DNA of 64,000 bases from Shinisaurus crocodilurus (lineage: Eukaryota; Chordata; Lepidosauria; Squamata; Shinisauridae): contig CM037876.1 in assembly GCA_021292165.1 (NCBI GenBank), forward strand, positions 206,606,200 to 206,670,199, in the 5' to 3' direction. This document shows positions 22,870-32,950 of this stretch, piece after piece. Positions within the stretch are counted from its first letter, which is position 1. Each line of letters starts with the position of its first letter. Below the pieces are notes generated by a model that saw nothing but the letters and a program-made list of their open reading frames with translations, had not been told where the DNA came from and searched no databases. The translations under genes were made by a program, and so were the position numbers.

Positions 22870-22980
22870 TTGTGATCCTATGCACATTTACTCAGAAGTA
22901 AGTCCTACAGTGTTCAATGCTTACTCCAGATGGGTTGGACTACAACTTCGATCATCCCCAGCCAGGACAATTTTCTAAAA
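22870..22980. mobile_element. CCTATGCA-type MITE fragment abutting a foldback fragment
   Basis: GATCCTATGCACATTTACTC, AGAAGTAAGTCCTACAGTG, then GGGTTGGACTACAACTTCGA and CATCCCCAGCC. Two MITE types adjoin. Confidence 0.5.
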
Positions 22981-23049
22981 TTCTTTTCTTTTTTTTAAAG
23001 TAAACAGAGAATAAGACAACTCTGCCTCTACTGGAACACTGGTATGGTC

Positions 23050-23170
23050 CAACCTTCCCCAGTTTGGCACCTTCCAGATGTGTTGGCCTACAACTCCCCA
23101 TCATCCCCAGTCAGCATGACCAATGATGGGTATTGTGGTCCAACACATCTGGAGGGCACCAGGTTAATCC
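23050..23170. mobile_element. Foldback MITE, ACTACAACTCCCATCATCCCC family
   Basis: AACCTTCCCCAGTTTGGCACC, CCAGATGTGTTGGCCTACAA on the left and TGGTCCAACACATCTGGAGG, GCACCAGGTT on the right form long imperfect inverted arms. Confidence 0.7.
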
Positions 23171-24199
23171 TTATGCATAAAGCTTAGTGCTAAAAAAATA
23201 ATAATCATACAGATGATAAGTATCACTCAAAACTGTGTGTGCTAGAGCATACAGAAAAAAATAAGCAGGCAATGTAAATTAACCCAGACTAGAGTGGTGC
23301 GCACCAATCTCTGATCTCCAGATAGTAATCTGGCCAAACCAATTCAAGTTTCCAGACAGCCCCACAGAGATAGTATTGCAGTAATTAAATGTGGAAGTAT
23401 ATAGGGTTTTGGAAACTAAAACTTCCAAGGAAGGAGGCAGTGGGTCCATTGGGGCAGGATTTGGGGGCAGACGTCCAGGTCTTACTCAGCAGATCCCCAA
23501 ACACAGTGGGGGCCAATGTACCACATTTTGAAGTAAAGCACATTATCAGCCACCGCCCACCCCTGGAAGGCCAGAGTCTAAAATTACCTAGCTGCATTAC
23601 TCAAAGGAGGTTGCTCACCGAAGCAGTGCTCAGGGCCAGGTTTAGAGAACTTCTGCAGTAGAACTGAGTCCTCCCCATGCCTGTTCCTGGCTGCATTTTA
23701 CAAGCACCAGATCCAGGGCATTACTGACTAACAGTAGAATCATATTTGTCTGAGGGAAGAGGGCCCGCCCCAGAATATATTTTCCCATTAGAGGAGTAGG
23801 AAAGACCAAAAACGTTGTTGTTGCTGCTGCTGTTCTCTTTTTGTGCTTTTTATTTAAATTCGGGGGGAGGGGGGAGGATTTTTATGGGATGGCTTTGGTG
23901 AATCAGACCTTAGGAGTGACAGCTGTATATTGAATTCTGCATTGCAAAGGGAGGCGGAAGCAAAATGGTGGTTATTTTATTAGAGATGGGCCACCCCAGC
24001 TGCAGTAACCTGATTATTTCTGTATATATAGGCAGGAGTGCTCCACCATATCTATTTTCCTGCCCATAATCAATTCAGTTTCCAAAGAGGCCCCAGATGG
24101 GCTCTTTGCTAGGCTTTTGATTAAGTGGCATACGTACGCAGCAGTCTGTCTCCTCCCCCCCCCTCCGCCCCCTGGCCACCAAAAAAAGACACAATACAC
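23171..24199. other. Intergenic, nothing recognised
   Basis: No gene seen; one short (TTG)n(CTG)n run near 23815. Confidence 0.35.
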
Positions 24200-25350
24200 T
24201 TGCTATGAACTCACTCCCTTAACAAAGATCCAGGAAGATCTATTTTGGGGAGTACCCATTCTGGGTACTTTTATTAGATGAGCAAAATATTAATTTATTG
24301 TTGCTGTTGTTATTTATTACTATTGTTATTTACACTGAATATACTGTGACCACATTTTCCATCTTCACAAAATAATGGGTTAAGTTTTTAAAAAAGAAAA
24401 TATTGCACATTTGCTCCTTGCCTCGCCCCAAATATATCTGCTAAATGACTAATTTTGATGTGAAGAAAGATTCCCATAAAAAATAATGAAAGTAGCTGAA
24501 AGCAAGGATTGCATAAGTGCTGAACTGGTGTTATTAGCCTGCTCATTCCTGCTGCACAAATTAAAAATGTGAATTTCTATCTTTAATAGAAGCTGTCCCC
24601 TGTAAAGTGGGGGACAATGTTTTAAAAATCATCCATGTACATCTCTTAATTAAGTCATTGATACTGATGTTTTAAAATGAGAGATTATATACTTGAGGAA
24701 GGGCTATAATAATGACAAGAAACTGTTATTTTCATGAACTATGCCTTAAATATTACCTATAACAGGATAGATTAGAGTGTTTAATTCCTGAAAGAATGGA
24801 TCAAAAGAAAGATGCTTGAAAAACTTAAAATAAAACACATCTGAAGGGAGCTGAAATGGTTTGATTTGCACATAGGAGTTGCAATTACTAATAAATACAG
24901 TTATTCTCTATCTGGATCTGTGCAGGCTAAGAGCTGTTTGCATTTGAGCAGTTGTGGAGGGAACAGGCTGACAGCCACGTCAGTATAAAAATGACTGAAG
25001 ATTTTCCCCTAATGAGCTTTCCCTTAATTTCCCTGCAGTGTGTCTACCCCTTTGGGGAAAATGTTGTAGGATTATCACTTCAGGACACCCCTTCCATTCC
25101 AACAAGGAAGGGATTTTAACATTCAAAATTCACTTTCTGGTGGCTGGACATGAGGAAAATGTTTTAAAAGGAACATTGCAACCTCTATGCTTGGAAGAGT
25201 GAGCAAAGACAAAGAGAATTCCTAGTTCTCATTAACTCCAAAGGTTAATATTATTCCAATCAGTCCCATTATTTTATTACCATGTGAATCCTACAGATGC
25301 CTATAGCTCGCTGCAGTAATGCTTCTGGGCACCTTAAAATTCAATCATCC
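24200..25350. promoter_or_regulatory. Repeat-poor AT-rich candidate conserved noncoding block
   Basis: More than 1 kb without any recognisable repeat, in a window otherwise packed with them. Rich in TAAT/ATTA cores (for example CTCTTAATTAAGTC near 24645, CCTAATGAGC near 25008, GTTGCAATTACTAATAAA near 24879) and no open frame of note. Candidate enhancer cluster about 15 kb downstream of CDKN1C. Conservation not tested. Confidence 0.4.
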
Positions 25351-25383
25351 CTAAAATGCAAGTATTATAAATCTAATAAGTGT

Positions 25384-25414
<31 letters not shown>
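25384..25414. repeat. (CA)n microsatellite
   Basis: About 15 CA units. Confidence 0.95.
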
Positions 25415-25416
<2 letters not shown>

Positions 25417-26480
25417 TCCTTGTGACAAATGGCACTTTAAAGTCCCCTGACAAATGAAGATGCCCCAGTTAAATATTTCAAGATCTCCGCTACACAAGTT
25501 TTCTCTAATGCGTGCACTGTTGGGGGACATCTGTCTTCCACACCTAATAAAGTAGTCTAGGTATAAAATGAACTTCATAGGATTGCTTTGCCACTAAAGG
25601 CACATATGGCTCATAATTAGCTGGATATCTCTTATAGTTAAATGATTTCTCTTTCGCTCTCCCTCTCTCTCGCCCATTCGCATCAATAATAGAAGCAAAC
25701 AAAGTTCCAATTGTTCCCTGTTGCGGGACATTATGTGCCTGAATAAATGGATGTTGGCTGTGTCTACATGGATTTGCCATATGGCTACAAAGGCCAGAAG
25801 AATAGGGGCAGTGTGCTTTGTGATGGGAATAAGAAGGAGGCAGTGCCATGCAGGGTGTAGCCAGTCAAAGTAGAGGAGAGAAACGGAACGGCACACCTTT
25901 CAAAGATATCTGGGAGAGGGGAAATGAGTTCTTCCCCTCTCCTAGAACAAGGAAACTTGGAATTCTATTTCCACCTTTTCGAAGTGAATATTCAGCCTCC
26001 CTGAGAATTGACAATCTCCAAAAGGGCATACATTTGTTAATACAGCCTACAAAGGGACGCCAATTAAGACTGCAAGATTTAAACAGAACAGGGTGGAACT
26101 GAACTCAAGAGATGGCAACAGAGCAGTGAATGACTCTCAGTAGATGATTTAGGAAACACACAAGCAAGCAAACTAAAGATCAATGAGCTTCCATATCTTG
26201 TAGATCCCAAACCATGATCATCTATAGCAGAAAATGTGCGGTGGCATTTTAGAGACTAGTAATGGCCTTTCGCATTCCCAAGGATCATTTTGAGTGCAAT
26301 AGATGCACAGCTCTGACTCATTCATTGTGGCCTAGCCAAATCTTCCCTCTCTGTGTGTTGTTTCTGTTGCAGGGAAATCACATTTGTCTAACGCTCAAAA
26401 CCACAATATTTTGTCCATGGAAAAAAGGCATTTTCCTCACACATTGAGATAATATTGTGTGGATTGCGCATTCATGAGTG
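25415..26480. promoter_or_regulatory. Second repeat-poor candidate noncoding block
   Basis: Again about 1 kb with no recognised dispersed repeat. Includes CTCATAATTAGCTGG near 25610, GCAAACAAAGTTCCAATTG (forkhead-like, SOX-like) near 25694, and CATATGGCTAC near 25780. Continues the block at 24200. Confidence 0.35.
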
Positions 26481-26529
26481 TCACAGGCACATATTAGATC
26501 ATTCATCCCCATGTCTACTCAAATATGAT

Positions 26530-28200
26530 GGACTGTCAAATAGTGTAGAATAAGTTTTGGACTTCAAAAAGCTTTTGGCAAAGTATCCAACCAAAAGCCC
26601 ATGAATAAATTCAGCAAATGTGGGATAAGAGCACATGTCCACTTACGGAGTAAACAGGTGGTTCTCACAACAGAGAGAAATGCCTTGCAGAAGCCAGTTT
26701 TGCCAAAGATCTGTATTTGGTCAAGTCCTATTTAACTTTCTCATAGATGATCTGGAGTTAGGGCAGGGATGTTGAAGAGTCCTTGGTCTCGAGTCACGAG
26801 TTCATCACCAGTGGAGCGGGTGTTCAGTGAGGGTGGAATTGTGATGAGATCTCACTGTTCCAGAATGGGGGCCAAACATTTAGAAAAAAATCATGTTCCT
26901 CAAATACAACATGGATAAGTTTTAGGAAGTACAGCAAGTTTATTTTTTAAAATCATTTTTCTAAAATGCAACCTTTCAGACATTTTGGGTTTGGCTGCCT
27001 CTGCCTGCCTGTCTAGGGTTCCCAGCCTCCTCTGCCTGCCTGGTCTCTACTTGACCAGTTCAACAGTTGAATTGTCCAAGACAAAGGCCTCTGCCTGCCT
27101 GCTTTGGGGTTCCCTGCCTCCTCTGCCTGCCTGGTTATTTTGATTTTTTCTGCCTGGTCTGTTCTTGCCAAAATCAGTTGCAGAGCTTTGAAATAAAAAG
27201 GCACACTTGTGCCTAGAATTTATTTAAACCACACATCTGAAGTAGCCTTACTTTGTTGGGAAAAAAACCCCATTGATTTTAATAGGGACTCATGGAGTCA
27301 GCTTTGGAAGTGACTCGTGACTCGTGACTCGTGAGTCACCATTTTGGACCAAGGACTCGGACTCGGACTCGAGACTCGGGTCCAAAGACTCATGACTGGA
27401 CTCGTGACTCGAGACCAAGGACTCTTCAACATCCCTGGTTTGAACTGGCAGTGAGTAATGAGGAAAAAAGAGATCTTGGTGTCATGGTGGCTATCTCACT
27501 GAAAACCTAAACTCAGTGTGCAGCAGCTGTGAAAAAGGCAATGCCATGCTAGGGATTATTATTATTATTAGAAGAAAAGGACTGAAATGAAAACTGCTCT
27601 TATCTTAACACACATATACAAATAGATGTTGCGGATGTAATTTGAAATAGTTTGTACACTTCTGATCACCCCAGATGAAAAAAAAGGATAGCATAGAACT
27701 AGAAAACGTGCAGAAAGCGGCAACCAAAACATGACTAAAGCGGGAACATGATAGAAGTTGACATAATTATACATGGTGTGGTGAAAATGGGTGTTTTCTA
27801 CCCTCTCTTAAAACACTAGCATTCAGAGTTATCTAGTGAAATTTATTGACAGTAGATTCAGGACAGGGAAAATAAAGTATTTCTTCACACATCATTAATT
27901 TACGGAATTCGCCAAAACACAAAACATGATGGCCACTACTTTTGATGGCTTTGAAAGGGGAGACTTTAGACAGATATGTGGAAGATACGCTAATCAATGT
28001 CTATTAATCCTGGTGGCTATATATAATCTCGTTTCTGAGGCACGATGCTACTGAATACCAGCTGCTGTGTAGCATTGGTTGGAGAGTGATATTGCCTTCA
28101 GACTCTGCTTATGGCTTTCTTAGAAACATCTGGTTGGACTACAGCGGGAAACAGGATGCCAGAGCATAAGCTTTTGGTCTGATCCAGCACAATTCTCATA
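26530..28200 (+). mobile_element. CR1/L3-type LINE, ORF2 C-terminal remnant and 3' end, split
   Basis: Contains, in order, remnants of the CR1 reverse-transcriptase end (GATGATCTGGAG.. then, after the hAT insert, AGATCTTGGTGTCATGGTGG and CAGCAGCTGTGAAAAAGGCAA), the C-terminal region, and the terminal block CTCTGCTTATGG .. CATCTGGTTGGA .. CTGATCCAGCACAATTCTCAT. All frames are broken. The hAT copy at 26764-27437 interrupts it. Confidence 0.7.
26764..27437. mobile_element. hAT-type element with GACTCG-rich ends, copy 1
   Basis: Ends are long inverted repeats: CAGGGATGTTGAAGAGTCCT at the left, AGGACTCTTCAACATCCCTG at the right. Arms hold many GACTCG units; the middle has TGCCTGCCTGCCTCT-type blocks. 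674 bp. Unlike copies 2 and 3, no clear 8-bp target duplication is visible (AGTTAGGG versus GTTTGAAC). The segment at 26803-26870 differs from the other copies. Confidence 0.75.
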
Positions 28201-28208
28201 TGAGAGTC

Positions 28209-28440
28209 AGTGTGGCGTAGTGGTTAGAATGTTGGACTGGGACTCCGGAGATCTGGGTTCAAATCCCCACTTGGCCATGAAACTCACTGGGTGACTTTGG
28301 GCCAGTCACTGAATCTCAGCCTAACCTACCTCACAGGGTTGTTGTGAGGATAAAATGGAGAGGAGGAGGATTATATAAGTCGCCTTGAGTTCCTTTCAGG
28401 AAAAAAGGTGGGGTATAAATATAATAAATAAATAAAAATA
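28209..28440 (+). mobile_element. tRNA-derived SINE, second family
   Basis: GTGGCGTAGTGGTTAGAATG (A box), GGGTTCAAATCCCC (B box), CAGTGACTTTGGGCC-type core, CTACCTCACAGGGTTGTTGT, and a (TAAA)n-like tail. The same SINE is at 42829-43071 on the same strand. Confidence 0.85.
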
Positions 28441-28672
28441 AATGTTCTGATGTTCCTATAAAAACACTATATTGGCTTCTCTTCTATAAAGGCAATTCCT
28501 GTTGTGATAAGTATTTCTGATGAGCACACTAATATATTGTCATCTCATATCTTGTGGAAGACTGAATCCAAATGAATGGTTTTATAAATTCTAGAGCAGA
28601 TTATTTGAGTGGATGTATCCCACATCCCACCTCTCCCCCCAGCCTCTTTTGGTATTTTCAGTTCACGTATTG

Positions 28673-29380
28673 CAAGGTCTCCCAACTTGGTGCCCTGCAG
28701 ATGTGTTGACTACACAGGGCTGGCTGGGGGATGCTCGGAGTTGTAGTCCAACACATCTGGAAGCAGGGATGGGGACTCGGACTCCAGGACTTGACTCGTG
28801 AGTCGGACTGAGTCCCCCCTGTGACTCGAGTCAGACTCGAGTCCCAATATTTTTAATGGGACTCGAGACTCAACTCGGGACTCGAGACCAAGGACTCGTG
28901 TTCCAAAATCGTGTTCCTCAAATGCAACATGGATAGGTTTTAGGAAGTACAGCAAGTTTATTTTTTTAAATCATTTTCCTAAAATGCAACCTTTCAGACA
29001 TTTTGGGTGTGGCTGCCTCTGCCTGCCTGTTTTGGGGTTCCCTGCCTCCTCTGCCTATCTGGATATTTTGGGTTTGTCTGCCTGGTCTATTCTTGCCAAA
29101 ATCAGTTGCAGAGTTTTGAAATAAAAAGGCACACTTGTGCCTAGAATTTATTTAAGCCACACATCTGAAATAGCCTTATTTTGTTGGGAAAACCCCCCAT
29201 TGATTTTAATAGGGACTCGTGGAGTCAGCTTTGGGAGTGACTCGTGACTCGCGAGTCACCATTTTGGACCAAGGACTCAGACTCAAGACTCGGGTCCAAA
29301 GACTCGTGACTCGACTCGTGACTCGAAACCAAGGACTCTTCAACATCCCTGTCTGGAAGGCACCAGGTTGGGGAAAGCTG
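28673..29380. mobile_element. hAT-type foldback MITE, split by a hAT insertion
   Basis: The left half (28673-28763) has CCAACTTGGTGCCCTGCAGA and GTAGTCCAACACATCTGGAA; the right half (29352-29380) finishes GGCACCAGGTTGGGGAAAGC. Flanks ACGTATTG (28665-28672) and ATGTATTG (29381-29388) match in 7 of 8 bases, an old 8-bp target duplication. Confidence 0.8.
28764..29351. mobile_element. hAT-type element with GACTCG-rich ends, copy 2
   Basis: 588 bp, ends CAGGGATGGGGACTCGGACT and TCTTCAACATCCCTG. Flanked by perfect 8-bp duplications TCTGGAAG (28756-28763 and 29352-29359), diagnostic of hAT insertion. Inserted in the MITE at 28673-29380, so younger than it. Confidence 0.9.
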
Positions 29381-29654
29381 ATGTATTGAATAATACCAGG
29401 GAGTACCAAGCAGCACATTTCCTCATTTCCATGCCATTTTGTGAACTTTTCACCATTTTGTTTGGTTTGTTTTTTCAGATGGTTCGCACATAACGGGAAG
29501 CCACTGTGGGTGAATTTCCCTGTGGGGCTTCTCGTCATGGTGGTGGCTGCCATTTTGAATATTCGGGGCATGGCGGAGCTTCTCATTACATGCAAATTTG
29601 GGAAGGGTGGGGTGCTGAGCTGGTTGACAAGCCACCCACAACCCTAAACAGCCG

Positions 29655-29760
29655 CCTGACAGTCTAACACATGTATAGAGCATGGCTGGCTGGGGCATGC
29701 TGGGAGCTGTAGGACTTTTTTTCCCTGTGTAAACATGCATAGGATTGCGCCCTTAGTAGT
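29655..29760. mobile_element. Half of a CTACAACTCCCAGCAT foldback MITE
   Basis: GGCTGGGGCATGCTGGGAGC, TGTAGGACTTTTTTTCCCTG, ACATGCATAGGATTGCGCCC; only the right arm is present. Confidence 0.6.
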
Positions 29761-29819
29761 CATGGCAGTCTGTGAGGCCTTGCTTGGGCTGTAGCCTAGT
29801 GCCTGAATTAAGCGAAGGC

Positions 29820-29987
29820 CAGGGCCGGTGCAAGGCAGTTTGGTGCCCTAGGCAAGATCAGATATTTAGCAGCACCCCCCTTCCCACTTGAGAGCGCTGT
29901 ATTTTTCCCCCAAGGCATTTCTGGCTCCCCCTTTAGCCCTGCGCCCTAGGCAGCTGCCTAGTTGGCCTAATGGTAGCACCGGCCCTG
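29820..29987. mobile_element. hAT-type MITE with perfect target duplication
   Basis: 168 bp with inverted ends CAGGGCCGGTGCAAGGCAGT and GGTAGCACCGGCCCTG. Perfect 8-bp duplication GCGAAGGC at 29812-29819 and 29988-29995. The arms also pair via CCCTAGGCA / TGCCTAG. Confidence 0.88.
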
Positions 29988-30129
29988 GCGAAGGCACCTG
30001 ATTTCTGAGGTCCCCGGCCTCACCTCGCCTTTCTGTGACATTGACACGCCTCGGACCATCTCTTCTGGATGAGGGGAGCCTTAAGAATCCATTAGCAGCA
30101 GCCCATGGGATGGATTGAAAACAAGCCCC

Positions 30130-30250
30130 TGCTCTCGCTCGCTCCTCCTGAAAGACTAACACATGTATAGTGCATGGCTGGTTGGGGAATGCGAGGAGTT
30201 GGTAGGACTTTTTTCTGTCTAAATATGCATAGGATTGCATCCTTATTCTG
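30130..30250. mobile_element. Half of a CTACAACTCCCAGCAT foldback MITE
   Basis: Right arm only: GGGGAATGCGAGGAGTTGGT, AGGACTTTTTTCTGTC, ATATGCATAGGATTGCATCC. Confidence 0.55.
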
Positions 30251-30549
30251 GCATAAGCTTTCCTGGACCCTCTGGAAATTGATACAAGAGAAGCTACACT
30301 AAGGCCACCATCCAACCTGTTAGGTGGGCTTAGAGTGGCCTAAATTAGCAGGGCAAGTGCCAAAGACAATGGAAGTAGAAAGTAAAACAATAAATACTAA
30401 GATAGCTGAAGTACAAAGAGCTCTTGCGTACAAAGAGTTCGAATCTCTCACTCTTAGACATTTGCGGGAGTATCCAAAATTCAAGGTCAGCGGCAGACAG
30501 TGCTCTTGGCCAAGCTCTTTCTGTAGAGATAAATAGGATGCTTTGAAAG

Positions 30550-31075
30550 CGGCTAAACTCCTAAATCAGTTAATAACTGCCTGAGGGTGGCTTCGTGTGC
30601 ACCTTGGGGGGGGGGGGGTGAGGGGAGGAGGGAGGCTGAGTGCAGCAGCGGCCGGTCCATCTGAAGTATTTGAAGGCTGCGCGCAGGGATCTTTCATTTC
30701 AGAAGCTCCTATTATTAGCCATGGGGGGGTTGGGCTGAGACAATGGGAGTCCCAAAGACACCTGCTTGCATGAAAGCAAGAGAAAAGCCCGTAAATCCTG
30801 GAGGATCCAGCTGCCTCCCTCCATGTATTGTTGCCTTTTAATAAGGAAGGGTGGTGGTGAAGCCATTCTCTCCCCCCCCCCCCCCGCGCGCCCTCTCCTC
30901 GCTTTCAAAAGGAAAATCGCCTCCAATCCTCGCCGTAGACAGAGGCAGACGATGAAATCATCCTGTCCCCTGATTAAGTGATCATACAGTTGGGCGGTAA
31001 TCAATGTTACTTTTATTTTGAGGGGCGTTTCATAACATTAATCCGCCAGAAGACAGTCGATGATGGAGGAGCTAG
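30550..31075. promoter_or_regulatory. Repeat-free candidate conserved regulatory block
   Basis: Between two repeat-dense zones, this stretch has no dispersed repeat (only G- and C-runs at 30607 and 30876). It contains CTATTATTAGCCATGG, CCTGATTAAGTGATCATACA, GGCGGTAATCAATGTTAC and TTAATCCGCC, dense homeodomain-type cores. About 7.5 kb downstream of CDKN1C. Conservation not tested. Confidence 0.45.
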
Positions 31076-31081
31076 AGCGGG

Positions 31082-31100
31082 GTGTGTGTGTGTGTGTGTT
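31082..31100. repeat. Short (TG)n tract
   Basis: Nine TG units. Confidence 0.85.
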
Positions 31101-31313
31101 GTTTGCAAGCCATCCCACGGGCTGCTGCTGCTGGATTCTTAAAGCTCCCCTCGTCCAGAAGAGATGGTCTGAGGCTTCTCAATGTCAGAGAAAAGCGGAG
31201 TGAGGCCGGGGACCTCAGAAATCGGCCGCCTTTCCTTTGTTTAATTCAGGCGGTAGGCTGCAGTCCAAGCAAGCCCAGAACCCAAGCAAGGCCTCACACT
31301 ATGCTACTATTAA

Positions 31314-31456
31314 AAGCGCAATACTAATAGCATGTTTAGACAGAAAAGAAGTCCTACAACTCCCAGCATGCACCAGTCAGCTATTCTGGATGGGGCATGT
31401 TGGGAGTTGTAGGACTTTCCCCTCCTGTCTAAACATACAGTACATAGAATTGCTCT
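31314..31456. mobile_element. Foldback MITE flanked by TTAA
   Basis: Arms carry GCATGTTTAGACAGAAAAGA and AGTCCTACAACTCCCAGCAT and their complements. TTAA stands at 31310-31313 and 31457-31460. Termini AAGCGCAAT and ATTGCTCT are inverted. Confidence 0.75.
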
Positions 31457-31459
31457 TTA

Positions 31460-32470
31460 AAAGTAATTTCACGCCACCTTCCCTTGAAGGGAGTTGACAT
31501 CTGCGCAACCCCACTACAGGCCCGTGCCAGGTCGCCGGAAGATTTTGCTGGTAGGGATCGTTTTTGGAACTTCTTCGTGTAACAGAAATGGGGGCCGGGA
31601 ACTGAGAGACCACTCCCCAGCACGAGGCAGCAGCCTTTTTCAAAGACCGCGTTCGGGATCGAAGGAAAGTGACCGTGCGGGTGGGGAAAAGAGCAAGAGC
31701 CAGGCTTCAACGAGCGTGTCATACGCGTTTCCTCCTCTGCACCAGTCAGATCTTGGGGAAAGCCGGATCCTGCTGCCGGATCCTCTCCTCGATCCTTGCC
31801 GCTTTCCCCCGGACTCCTGAATTCCCTCCCTGAAACGCCTCAACTCCTTGAACGCTAAAAGCGAGCGCCCCGGTAACTTCCTTCCACCTTATCCGTGGTA
31901 AGGGTCGGGGATGCTGTCCAGCGTTGCAGACTCCCCCCCCCCCCCGAGCTCCGACTCTCTTCAGCCCTTGCAGCCGCCTAAGGTCACTTCGCTGCGCCTC
32001 TTTCAACAGGCACCGTGGAGTCTGACGGTCGTTCCAACGCTGCTTTCCGCAAAAGACCAGACTTTACTAAATCTCTGAGGAACAGCCCGCGCCCCGCGGC
32101 GGATCTAAACGCGGAAGCAGGTTCCATTGAATTGGGTGGGAACTTGCTTCCATGTAGGCCCGCTTGAAGCGAGGAGTTCACCGTTAGTTAGCGATCAAAG
32201 AAATCAGCAGACACGTTTTGACTCCGAGCTGCTGGTACGGGGCGCGGGGAGGGGGCGCGGATTTCAGAGAGTGCGCCTCTCTCCAAACCGCGGCAGTGTT
32301 TGCAAGGGGGGAGGAGTCAAAAGGGTCACTCACTATGTGCCACTTATGAATATTTTAGCAGGACGTCATCGGAGCAGATAAGCGAGCCACGGAAGCTACC
32401 GTAAAACCCAGAAGAGATTCATCCACGCGCAAGAAAAGCCGTGTCAGTTTCACTTTACTAGTTCTCTATT
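31460..32470. promoter_or_regulatory. CpG-rich island without a recognised gene
   Basis: About 1 kb with frequent CpG (e.g. GGTCGCCGGAAG, GACGGTCGTTCC, CGCGCCCCGCGGCGG) and no dispersed repeat. Short frames on both strands show no family signature. It may be an unannotated promoter, perhaps of a noncoding RNA, or a regulatory CpG island. Confidence 0.45.
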
Positions 32471-32629
32471 GTTCCACGGGTACGTTGGGGGGGATGAACA
32501 GACTTTAAGTTTTATCTTTATAAGCTACTAGAACTCTGATTTTCCCGTTTACAGTCTGATCCTAAATCTTTAGTCGGAAATCCAACCGATGATTCATTGT
32601 CTTGATAAGTAGTTTAAGCAAGTAAGGTT

Positions 32630-32720
32630 GCACTCATGCTGCCTTATACTAGGCATGTTTACTTGCCTGCTTACTTACTCCCAGGTAAACGTGTACAGGA
32701 TTGCAACTTCCGAGGAACTA
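32630..32720. mobile_element. CCTATGCA-type MITE, diverged
   Basis: AAGGTTGCACTCATGCTGCC at the left and ACAGGATTGCAACTTCC at the right are inverted; middle TTACTCCCAGGTAA. Confidence 0.5.
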
Positions 32721-32910
32721 AATCCTATTGAACACGATTGACCCTCCTTATGAGAAATAGCTATTTAGGAACAGACAGTACGGACTACAGTCTCAACCTT
32801 ACGCTCGCTCTCGTTGTATTGCGGTTCTTTGTACACATACTGGTAGTAAACGAAGCAAGCAAAGAGTGTAGTAATTACCATATTAACAAGTTCGTAGAAT
32901 CTGGGCAGTG

Positions 32911-32950
32911 AACACGACGTCACGTGATTGTTTCCCATTCTATTTAAATA
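32911..32950. promoter_or_regulatory. CRE/E-box composite motif followed by a TATA-like run
   Basis: GACGTCACGTGATTG overlaps a CRE-like TGACGTC (minus strand) with the palindromic E-box CACGTG (32921-32926). TATTTAAATAATTAG starts at 32941. Spacing resembles a small promoter, but no transcript or ORF follows that I can identify. Confidence 0.3.

Noticed and set aside
26760..27440. GACTCG repeats as a satellite or CRISPR-like array
   Set aside because: Units are irregular and bounded by hAT ends with target duplications in sister copies; there are no uniform repeats with spacers.
30324..30536. 70-codon frame MGLEWPKLAGQV..
   Set aside because: No recognised domain, flanking sequence unremarkable; likely chance.
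31494..32381. Frames of 65-110 codons in the CpG island
   Set aside because: Overlapping frames on both strands with no domain signature; expected in GC-rich DNA.
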